NCBI GenBank assembly: GCA_045801465.1
Contig: JBJMSU010000025.1
Span: 1 to 5,887 of the forward strand
DNA length: 5,887 nucleotides
Source: DATFWC01 sp045801465
Lineage (GTDB): Bacteria > Pseudomonadota > Alphaproteobacteria > Rhizobiales > Xanthobacteraceae
Direction: 5' to 3'
Positions 1 to 5,107 of this stretch are shown in pieces (the first letter of the stretch is position 1; each line of letters starts with the position of its first letter). The notes under the pieces were generated by a model that saw only the letters and a list, made by a program, of their open reading frames with translations, was not told the origin of the DNA and did not search any database. The translations under genes and the position numbers were made by a program.

Positions 1-263
1 CGTTCGTCCATGTGCCGCTGGTGCGCCGGGCGGCAAGACCGCGCGGCCGTCGCCGTGCCAGGACGCTCGCCGATCTCGCCCGAGCCGGCGAAGCCATTTT
101 GCTCACGCTCGTGTCGGCGGCGCGGGCGCGTAGGGTGGGTCGAGGCGCCGCGCTCGGCTTGCGAGCGGGATCGCGGCAAGGCACGCCGAAACCCACCAGC
201 GGCGGAACCGATGGCGGTGGGTTTCGGCGCGTGGACCTGCGACACCATCGCGAGACCTCGTAA
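1..263 (+). CDS. pcp: Pyroglutamyl-peptidase I (C15 family), C-terminal fragment
   Basis: This is the 3' end of a gene that begins before the window; codons are read from base 3 and the stop is TAA at 261-263. The first residues read FVHVP, matching the FIHIP segment of Pcp cysteine peptidases. The histidine there (bases 9-11) would be the catalytic His of the Glu-Cys-His triad, known as His168 in the Bacillus enzyme. A basic stretch follows, then a helix reading TLADLARAGEAILLTLVSAA, which fits the last helix of the family. Pcp removes N-terminal pyroglutamate from peptides in the cytoplasm. The normal protein end should fall near bases 125-130. The remaining ~44 codons are Gly/Arg-rich and lie inside an inverted repeat, so the tail looks like read-through into repeat DNA. 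The fragment is short, so the family call is moderate; that it is a coding end is more certain. Confidence 0.6.
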   Translation, partial: FVHVPLVRRAARPRGRRRARTLADLARAGEAILLTLVSAARARRVGRGAALGLRAGSRQGTPKPTSGGTDGGGFRRVDLRHHRETS

Positions 264-282
264 CGCGCCTCAACCCACCTAC
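130..282. repeat. Nested inverted repeat (GTGGGT-type intergenic palindrome)
   Basis: The outer arms are 130-147 (GTAGGGTGGGTCGAGGCG) and 266-282 (CGCCTCAACCCACCTAC). They are complementary except for one extra base and one mismatch. Inside lies a perfect 14-base inverted repeat, 184-197 (CGCCGAAACCCACC) and 216-229 (GGTGGGTTTCGGCG), with an 18-base loop. GTGGGT/ACCCAC palindromes of this kind are common as dispersed intergenic repeats in Bradyrhizobium-like genomes; that comparison is from memory. The element occupies the space between the pcp-like gene end and the Tat-exported protein and supplies the apparent C-terminal tail of the upstream frame. No transposase is present, so it is a non-autonomous repeat or a large mRNA hairpin. 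Confidence 0.75.
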
Positions 283-370
283 AGCGCCACGGCGGTTAAC
301 CTAAACACCGCTGTCCCATCGCGGCACAGGCGATCTGGCGCGCAACTTGGACCGGACAGGGCTCGAACAA

Positions 371-376
371 AGGAAG
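371..376 (+). promoter_or_regulatory. Ribosome binding site for the 388 start
   Basis: AGGAAG lies 11 bases before the ATG at 388. It supports this ATG over the much longer open frame from base 10, which would read through the inverted repeat and bury the Tat signal. Confidence 0.5.
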
Positions 377-387
377 CGAGCCCGCCC

Positions 388-1749
388 ATGTCCCTCGATC
401 GCCGCCATTTCCTCACCGCCGTCGGCGTCGCCACGGTCACCGAGCCGTTCGCGACCAAGCGCGCCGTCGCCGCGCCGCTGTCGATCCTCGGCGTCGACGC
501 CCTGCATTTCGGCGTGATTGCCGGCAGGCTCGAAGACCAGAGCCAGGAGCTGCAGAACGCCATCGACCAGGCCGCAGGGGCGCGGGTGGCGCTGGTGCTG
601 GGGCCTGGCGTCTATCGCGCCGGCGATCTCCGGCTGCCGAAGGGCGCACAGATCGTCGGCGTGCGCGGCGCCACCCGTCTCCTGCTCACGGGCGGCCCTT
701 CGCTCGTCTCGGCAACGCGCGCCGATGCCATCGGGCTCACCGGCCTCGTGCTCGACGGCGCCAATCTGCCGCTGCCGGAAGGACGCGGCCTCGTCCATTT
801 GGCCGGCGGCCGGGCGGCACGGATCACCGACTGCGAGATCGTCGCCGCCGGCCGTCATGGCATCGTGCTGGACGCCGTCGAAGGCGAAGTGACCGGCTCG
901 ACGATCGCCGACGCGGCCGGCACCGCGATCTTCTCGCGCGATGGGCGCGGCGTCGTCATCGCCCGCAATACCATCCGGAACGCCGCGAACAACGGCATCC
1001 AAGTGTGGCGCTCCGAGCCGGGCGATGACGGCACGCTCGTTACCGACAACCGGATCGAGGGCATTCTCGCGTATGGCGGCGGATCGGGACAGAACGGCAA
1101 TGGCATCAACATCTTCAGGGCCGCCAACGTGGTCGTCCAAGGCAATCGCATTCGCGGCTGCGCGTTCTCCAGCGTGCGCGGCAATGCTGCGTCCAATCTG
1201 CAGGTCATCGCCAACAACTGCACGGCCTCGGGCGAGGTGGCGATCTACGCCGAGTTCGGCTTCGAAGGCGCGGTCATCGCCAACAACGTGGTCGACGGCG
1301 CCGCGATCGGCGTGGCGGTGACGAACTTCAATCAAGGCGGACGTTTCGCCGTGGTGCAGGGCAACGTGATCCGCAACCTGGCGGCGCGACGCCCGGCCGG
1401 CACTGACCCCAACGACGGCGCCGGCATCGGCATCGGCGTCGAAGCGGATTCCGCCGTCACCGGCAACGTGATCGAAGGCGCGCCCACCGCCGGCATCTCG
1501 CTCGGCTTCGGCCAGCACCTGCGCGACGTCACCGTGACCGGCAACGTCGTGCGCATTGCCGGAGTCGGGATCGCGGTGTCGGTCGCGCCCGGCGCCGGCG
1601 CCGCCATCATCGCCGACAACCTCATCGCCGGGACGCAGCACGGCGCGATCGTCGGCATGGAGTGGAAGAAGCCGGTGACCGGCGATCTCGCCAAGGACGG
1701 CGCCGCCCGCTACGCCCAGCTCGCCATCAGCGGCAACCGCGTGCGGTAG
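388..1749 (+). CDS. Tat-exported parallel beta-helix repeat protein, TIGR03808 family (function unknown)
   Basis: The protein has 453 residues from ATG 388. The N-terminus reads MSLDRRHFLTAVGVATV, a twin-arginine signal (RR at 5-6, then HFL) with a short hydrophobic core and an Ala-rich end near AVAA (26-29). It should therefore be exported folded to the periplasm or beyond. The mature part begins with ILGVDALHFGV and an HxFGV/GVYRAGDLRLP segment typical of pectate-lyase-like beta-helices. Many coils built around GN-[VI]-[IV] or NN-x-[VI] follow, for example ARNTIRNAANNGIQ, VQGNRIRG, IANNVVDG, TGNVIEGAP, TGNVVRIAG and SGNRVR at the very end. Gene length and order match my memory of TIGR03808 (twin-arg-translocated uncharacterised repeat protein), found mainly in Rhizobiales. 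A carbohydrate lyase, isomerase or binding role is suggested only by the fold. It looks complete. The start is fixed by the Tat motif and the RBS at 371. Confidence 0.9.
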   Translation: MSLDRRHFLTAVGVATVTEPFATKRAVAAPLSILGVDALHFGVIAGRLEDQSQELQNAIDQAAGARVALVLGPGVYRAGDLRLPKGAQIVGVRGATRLLLTGGPSLVSATRADAIGLTGLVLDGANLPLPEGRGLVHLAGGRAARITDCEIVAAGRHGIVLDAVEGEVTGSTIADAAGTAIFSRDGRGVVIARNTIRNAANNGIQVWRSEPGDDGTLVTDNRIEGILAYGGGSGQNGNGINIFRAANVVVQGNRIRGCAFSSVRGNAASNLQVIANNCTASGEVAIYAEFGFEGAVIANNVVDGAAIGVAVTNFNQGGRFAVVQGNVIRNLAARRPAGTDPNDGAGIGIGVEADSAVTGNVIEGAPTAGISLGFGQHLRDVTVTGNVVRIAGVGIAVSVAPGAGAAIIADNLIAGTQHGAIVGMEWKKPVTGDLAKDGAARYAQLAISGNRVR

Positions 1750-2030
1750 AGCTATAGAATCCCAGCACAGCTGCGCTTCATCCCTCCCCCGCAGGGGGAG
1801 GGTGGTCGGCCGCAGGCCGACCGGGTGGGGCTGCGGCGAACAAGTTGCGGCTCATCTTCTTCATGGCCGACGCAGCATGCGGCGAAGCTTAAAAGATTGA
1901 TTCTCTGCGAACCCCACCCGGCCTTGCCCGGCGAAGCCGGGCTCGGCCGCCCTCCCCTTTCAGGGGAGCAAGCGGCACCGCTGTCGCAAATGCGCTAAGC
2001 TTGACGCGTGATGCGAAGCGTTCCCCCGCA
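1750..2030. other. Intergenic region, repeat-filled, no gene
   Basis: This 281-base gap lies between the beta-helix gene and the CoA-transferase gene. Most of it (1781-1968) is a composite palindromic repeat, listed separately. The rest holds two AAGCTT palindromes (1885-1890 and 1997-2002). I saw no convincing sigma70-type promoter, and no coding frame in it resembles a known protein. Confidence 0.7.
1781..1968. repeat. Composite palindromic intergenic repeat with four hairpins
   Basis: Two repeat halves face each other. The left half holds CCCTCCCCC/GGGGGAGGG (1782-1790 and 1794-1802, loop GCA) and GGTCGGCC/GGCCGACC (1804-1811 and 1815-1822, loop GCA), then CCGGGTGGGG (1821-1830). The right half starts with the exact complement CCCCACCCGG (1912-1921), then GCCCGGC/GCCGGGC (1926-1932 and 1936-1942, loop GAA) and CTCCCC/GGGGAG (1952-1957 and 1963-1968). 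The order is mirror-symmetric around an ~80-base less structured centre (1831-1911). Such CCCTCCCCC...GGTGGGG elements are dispersed many times in Rhizobiales genomes and resemble RIME-type mosaic elements; the comparison is from memory. The first hairpin lies 33 bases after the beta-helix stop but has no T-run, so it is not a classical terminator, although it could protect the mRNA end. Confidence 0.85.
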
Positions 2031-3428
2031 ATGAACTCTCCACCCGATCCAAAACGAGTGCTGGCCACGCTGTGGCGCGCCGGCGGCCATCCGGAAGCGG
2101 CGTTGGAACAGGTCGAGCTCACCGGCGCCGAGCCGGTGCTGCCCTCCTCGTTCGCGGTCGGCACCGTGGCGCAGACAACCATTGCGGCGGCCGCGCTCGC
2201 CGCGGCCGAGCTCGTCCGGCTGCGCAGCGGCCGTCGCCAGCGCGTCAGCGTTGCCATGCGCGACGCCGCCATCGAGTTCCGCAGCGAGCGCTATCTGCGC
2301 GTCGACGGCAAGCCTGCGCCCGAGATCTGGGACAAAATCGCCGGCCTCTACCGCTGCGGCGACGGCCGCTGGGTGCGGCTGCACACCAATTTTCCCCACC
2401 ACCGCGACGGATTGCTCAAGCTGCTCCGCTGCGACTACGACCGCGCCGCCGTACAGAAAGCGCTGCAAGGCTGGCGCGCCGAAGCCCTGGAGCAGGCTGC
2501 GGCCGAGGCCGGCCTCGCGGTCGCGGCGTGCCGATCGTTCGCCGAATGGGACGCGCACGGGCAAGCGCGCGCCCTCGCCCGCCTGCCGCTGTTCTCCATC
2601 GAGAAAATCGGCGCGGCGCCGCCGCAGCCATTGCCGGCCGGCGACCGCCCGCTCTCTGGCATTCGCGTGCTCGATCTGACGCGCGTCATCGCCGGTCCGG
2701 TCTGCGGTCGCACGCTCGCCGTCCACGGCGCCGACGTCCTGTTGGTCACCGCCCCGCATCTTCCGGCCACCGAGGTGTTCGTCATCGATTCCGGGCGGGG
2801 AAAATTATCGACCTCGATCGACCTGCGGGAAGCGAGCGGGCGCGAGGCCCTCGAGCGCTTGCTGCGCGATGCCGACATCTTCATTCAAGGCTATCGGCCG
2901 GGCGCTATTGCCGAGCACGGCTTCGGTCCTGAGCAGGCTGCCCGCATCCGCCCCGGCCTCATCTACGTCTCGCTGTGCGCCTATGGTCACGAGGGGCCGT
3001 GGGCGGAACGTCACGGCTACGACTCGCTGGTGCAGACCGCAAACGGCTTCAACGATGCCGAGGCGCAGGCCTTCGCCGCTACCGAGCCGAAGGCGCTGCC
3101 CTGTCAATCGCAGGATCACGGCACCGGCTACCTGATGGCGTTCGCCGCGATGACGGCGCTTGCACGGCGCGCCGGCGAAGGCGGAACCTGGCACGTGCGC
3201 CTATCGCTGGCGCAGACCGGCACTTGGCTGCGGCAGCTCGGACGCATCGACGGCATGAGCTGTCCCGACCCGACCTTCGACGACGTGCACGACCGGCTCG
3301 AAGACAGCCGCTCGGGATTCGGCCGGCTGACCGCCGTGCGTCACAGCGCCCAGATGTCGGAAACCGCGCCGCGATGGGCGCGGCCGTCGGTGCCGCTGGG
3401 AACGCATCCGGCGGCTTGGCCGGCATGA
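2031..3428 (+). CDS. CaiB/BaiF (family III) CoA-transferase homologue, permuted segment order
   Basis: The protein has 465 residues from ATG 2031. An in-frame TTG at 2001 would add 10 residues; neither start has a clear Shine-Dalgarno. Family III transferases move CoA between carboxylic acids through an aspartyl-CoA thioester. The usual N-terminal Rossmann motif appears only at residue 211 (IRVLDLTRVIAGPVCG, then HGADVLLV), followed by GKLSTSIDLR, DIFIQGYRPGAI and GLIYVSLCAYGHEGPWA, all family hallmarks. Asp362 in QSQDHGTGYL aligns with the catalytic Asp (D169 in Frc and CaiB), so activity is plausible. Residues ~60-200 instead resemble the normally C-terminal part: RVSVAMRDAA, then GLYRCGDGRWVRLHTNFPHH. 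A second SxxxxG stretch (VRLSLAQTG) follows the Asp. The substrate cannot be read from the sequence. High GC (44 of 60 bases in 2221-2280) matches the surrounding genome. There is no tight coupling to either neighbour. Confidence 0.88.
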   Translation: MNSPPDPKRVLATLWRAGGHPEAALEQVELTGAEPVLPSSFAVGTVAQTTIAAAALAAAELVRLRSGRRQRVSVAMRDAAIEFRSERYLRVDGKPAPEIWDKIAGLYRCGDGRWVRLHTNFPHHRDGLLKLLRCDYDRAAVQKALQGWRAEALEQAAAEAGLAVAACRSFAEWDAHGQARALARLPLFSIEKIGAAPPQPLPAGDRPLSGIRVLDLTRVIAGPVCGRTLAVHGADVLLVTAPHLPATEVFVIDSGRGKLSTSIDLREASGREALERLLRDADIFIQGYRPGAIAEHGFGPEQAARIRPGLIYVSLCAYGHEGPWAERHGYDSLVQTANGFNDAEAQAFAATEPKALPCQSQDHGTGYLMAFAAMTALARRAGEGGTWHVRLSLAQTGTWLRQLGRIDGMSCPDPTFDDVHDRLEDSRSGFGRLTAVRHSAQMSETAPRWARPSVPLGTHPAAWPA

Positions 3429-3515
3429 GGCGTGAACTCTGCGCTCAAACGGCCTATTGGCCTGTGCCGGTAACGTCACCATATGCCGGCCGGGACCAGG
3501 TGATCGGACATTCCT

Positions 3516-3968
3516 ATGCCGGATGCAAAAAAAGCACGCGCCATCGGTGTCAACCATGTCGCGCTTGAGGTCGGTGATATCGATGAGGCGCTGGCGTTCT
3601 ACGGTCGCCTGTTTGACTTCGAGCTTCGCGGCAGGAGCAGCACCTCGGCCTTCATCGATCTGGGCGATCAGTTCCTCGCTCTCCAGAAGGGCCGCACCCA
3701 GGCCGCCGACGACGGCCGTCATTTTGGACTCGTGGTCGATGACAAGGACGCTGTCCGCCATGCGCTGGCGGAGGCGGGCGTGGAGCCACTGCCTGGTCAG
3801 TTCCTCGATTTCCTCGACCCGTGGGGCAACCGGGTGGAGATCGTCAGCTACGATAACATCCAGTTCACCAAGGCACCGAACGTGCTGCGCGGCATGGGGC
3901 TGTCGCATCTTCCCAAGAACAAGAGGGCGATAAAGGAACTTGTCGGCAAGGGCATGACGCCGAACTGA
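3516..3968 (+). CDS. VOC (glyoxalase/bleomycin-resistance fold) family protein
   Basis: The protein has 150 residues. ATG 3516 is the first usable start after an in-frame TGA at 3501-3503, and the RBS is weak. The fold is two beta-alpha-beta-beta-beta modules: module 1 is INHVALEV-type, with GVNHVALEVGDIDEALAFYG at 11-30 and FLALQKG at 53-59; module 2 starts HFGLVVDD at 69-76 and ends DPWGNRVEIVSY at 101-112. Likely metal ligands in the usual positions are His14, Gln57, His69 and Glu108. A ~38-residue tail (after residue 112) with GMGLSHL and KELVGKGM extends past the fold. VOC enzymes include lyases, isomerases, ring-cleaving dioxygenases and resistance proteins, and the reaction here is not identifiable. 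GC is lower than in the flanking genes (36-39 of 60 in sampled lines). It lies 71 bases before the DUF1428 gene and may be cotranscribed with it. Confidence 0.87.
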   Translation: MPDAKKARAIGVNHVALEVGDIDEALAFYGRLFDFELRGRSSTSAFIDLGDQFLALQKGRTQAADDGRHFGLVVDDKDAVRHALAEAGVEPLPGQFLDFLDPWGNRVEIVSYDNIQFTKAPNVLRGMGLSHLPKNKRAIKELVGKGMTPN

Positions 3969-3993
3969 CCCAGGATCGGCGCGTCAAACGGCA

Positions 3994-4022
3994 ACCATCC
4001 AAGTCAACCACCTACCATCCAA
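3994..4022. repeat. Direct repeat ACCATCCAA x2 upstream of the DUF1428 gene
   Basis: ACCATCCAA occurs at 3994-4002 and again at 4014-4022, exactly 20 bases apart (about two helical turns). Both lie in the short gap before the DUF1428 ribosome binding site. The pair could be a tandem regulator site or chance; no regulator gene is in the window. Confidence 0.4.
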
Positions 4023-4028
4023 ACTGAC

Positions 4029-4032
4029 GGAG
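4029..4032 (+). promoter_or_regulatory. Ribosome binding site of the DUF1428 gene
   Basis: GGAG in the context ACGGAGAAAC stands seven bases before ATG 4040. It is well placed and fixes that start. Confidence 0.65.
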
Positions 4033-4039
4033 AAACATC

Positions 4040-4393
4040 ATGGCGTATGTTGATGGATTTGTTGCGGCCGTCCCCACCGCCAATCGCGAAATCTACAAGC
4101 AACATTCAGAAGCCGCTGCCGCCGTCTTCAGGGAGCACGGCGCATTGAAATACGTCGAGTGCTGGGGGGACGATGTGCCCGACGGCAAGGTCACGTCGTT
4201 TCCCATGGCGGTCAAGCGCAAGGATGATGAGACAGTCGTCTTCTCCTGGATCATGTGGCCTTCGCGCCAGGTGCGCGATCAGGGCATGAAGGAGGCCATG
4301 GCCGACCCACGCATGAAACCGGACAAGAACCCGATGCCCTTTGACGGAAAACGTATGATCTACGGTGGCTTTGAAATGATCGTCGAGGCATGA
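4040..4393 (+). CDS. DUF1428 family protein (YbaA-like)
   Basis: The protein has 117 residues, the usual full length for DUF1428, and starts MAYVDGFVAAVPTANREIY. Family-typical stretches follow: AAAVFREHGALKYVECWGDD, then VPDGKVTSFPMAV, ETVVFSWIMWPSR, a helix with AMADPRMKP, and the closing PFDGKRMIYGGFEMIVEA. Family members such as E. coli YbaA are small cytoplasmic proteins thought to adopt a ferredoxin-like dimeric alpha/beta-barrel fold, with no established reaction. There is no signal peptide or membrane segment. GC is about 57% in sampled lines, clearly below the ~73% of nearby genes, which suggests separate ancestry together with the VOC gene. A strong hairpin 28 bases downstream could end this transcription unit. 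Confidence 0.92.
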   Translation: MAYVDGFVAAVPTANREIYKQHSEAAAAVFREHGALKYVECWGDDVPDGKVTSFPMAVKRKDDETVVFSWIMWPSRQVRDQGMKEAMADPRMKPDKNPMPFDGKRMIYGGFEMIVEA

Positions 4394-4420
4394 GCGCCCG
4401 GGTGTGTGACCGAGGGTTTG

Positions 4421-4461
4421 GCTGGCGGTGCGCTGCCCGGGCTTCGGACGGCACCGCCAGC
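4421..4461 (+). terminator. Hairpin after the DUF1428 gene, possible terminator
   Basis: The perfect 11-base arms GCTGGCGGTGC (4421-4431) and GCACCGCCAGC (4451-4461) enclose a 19-base loop that itself contains the palindrome GCCCGGGC (4435-4442). The following GATTCTTG is only weakly T-rich, so intrinsic termination is possible but not certain. It separates the DUF1428 unit from the ThDP-enzyme genes. The longer open frame upstream of 4562 would read through it, which argues against an early start for that gene. Confidence 0.5.
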
Positions 4462-4561
4462 GATTCTTGCCCGTTGTCCATCAGAGGCCGATCGGGCCGG
4501 CATGAATTTCCGCAATTCCTATGCTAGCCCTGGTCAGCCACGGACTTCCGTGACGCGCACG

Positions 4562-5107
4562 ATGGACACACGCGCAACCTCAAATGACAAGCCTCCCGCC
4601 GGCGAACTCTCCGGCAGCGGCATCATTCGCGAGATCAAGGCGAGCGGAATCGAATTCGTCATTTCGGTTCCCGACATCACCACCAGCGAAGGCCTGCTGC
4701 GTCCGCTCGTGCGCGCGGGAACTCCGCGCCTCATCCGGGTGTGCAAGGAGGACGAAGGCATCGGCATCTGCGCCGGCCTCGCCCACTGCGACAGGCGGGC
4801 GCTGCTGCTCATCCAGCAAACCGGGCTGCTCGATTCGATTAATGCCATTCGCGGCGTTGCGGTCGAGTACGCGTTGCCGATCTGCATGATGGTCGGTCTG
4901 TTGGAAAAGGAGCCGGGCATCCCCCCGCGCGAATCGAAGCGCTACGGCGTGCGCATCGTCGAGCCCATCCTCGAGTCGATGGGCGTCCCTTACCACGAGA
5001 TCGAGCACAATGCCGATCTCACCAAGATCAGGCCGGCCATCGACGACGCGTATGAGAGCTCGCATCCCGTTGTCCTGCTCATCGGACGGAGGCCGGTTGC
5101 GTCATGA
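4562..5107 (+). CDS. ThDP-dependent decarboxylase alpha subunit (sulfopyruvate/phosphonopyruvate decarboxylase, ComD-like)
   Basis: The protein has 181 residues from ATG 4562. It is the pyrimidine-binding (PYR) half of a split thiamine-diphosphate enzyme. It opens with GSGIIREIKASGIEFVISVP, the usual helix-strand start of the domain. Glu65 in CKEDEGIGICAG aligns with the conserved Glu that activates the ThDP aminopyrimidine (NEG in relatives). LLLIQQTGLLDSINAI (81-96) takes the place of the MQNSGLGN region of phosphonopyruvate decarboxylases. A YALPICMMVG strand and a C-terminal VVLLIGR strand complete the domain. Partner and direction fit ComD of ComDE, which decarboxylates sulfopyruvate to sulfoacetaldehyde. 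Substitutions in the QNSG loop leave the substrate open. In-frame starts at 4406 (GTG) and 4502 (ATG) exist but would add unconserved sequence. No strong RBS precedes 4562, so the start is moderately certain. Confidence 0.83.
   Translation: MDTRATSNDKPPAGELSGSGIIREIKASGIEFVISVPDITTSEGLLRPLVRAGTPRLIRVCKEDEGIGICAGLAHCDRRALLLIQQTGLLDSINAIRGVAVEYALPICMMVGLLEKEPGIPPRESKRYGVRIVEPILESMGVPYHEIEHNADLTKIRPAIDDAYESSHPVVLLIGRRPVAS
5088..5092 (+). promoter_or_regulatory. Ribosome binding site of the beta subunit, inside the alpha gene
   Basis: GGAGG lies 11 bases before ATG 5104 and 14 before the second in-frame ATG at 5107. Spacing favours 5104, which also gives the ATGA overlap with the alpha stop. Confidence 0.55.

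Noticed and set aside
10..387. N-terminal extension of the beta-helix frame back to base 10
   Set aside because: It reads through the inverted repeat, is Arg/Pro-rich without any family feature, and would place the Tat signal 126 residues inside the protein. ATG 388 has an RBS.
301..1641. 446-residue open frame on the minus strand opposite the beta-helix gene
   Set aside because: It is an antisense shadow of a high-GC gene: rich in Asp, Ala, Gly, His and Arg with no recognisable motif, while the + strand frame has a Tat signal and conserved coils.
1782..1802. Rho-independent terminator of the beta-helix gene
   Set aside because: The hairpin is strong but is followed by GTGGTCGG, not a T-run, and is part of a larger dispersed-type repeat; it is listed as a repeat.
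1995..2759. 254-residue minus-strand frame opposite the CoA-transferase
   Set aside because: The + strand frame carries clear CaiB/BaiF motifs; the antisense frame is biased in composition and has none.
2072..2932. 286-residue + strand frame inside the CoA-transferase gene
   Set aside because: It is very Arg-rich, a typical out-of-frame translation of GC-rich codons, and wholly inside a real gene.
3482..3522. Upstream ATG 3483 as an alternative VOC start (TATGCCGG is repeated at 3482 and 3515)
   Set aside because: It is in frame, but after six codons it meets TGA at 3501-3503, so it cannot extend the VOC protein.
3201..3908. 235-residue minus-strand frame spanning the CoA-transferase end and the VOC gene
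   Set aside because: It crosses two supported genes and an intergenic gap on the other strand, with no family motif.
4406..4561. 52-residue N-terminal extension of the ThDP alpha subunit from GTG 4406
   Set aside because: It would be read through the hairpin at 4421-4461. The ComD-like domain starts only after residue ~17 of the shorter form.
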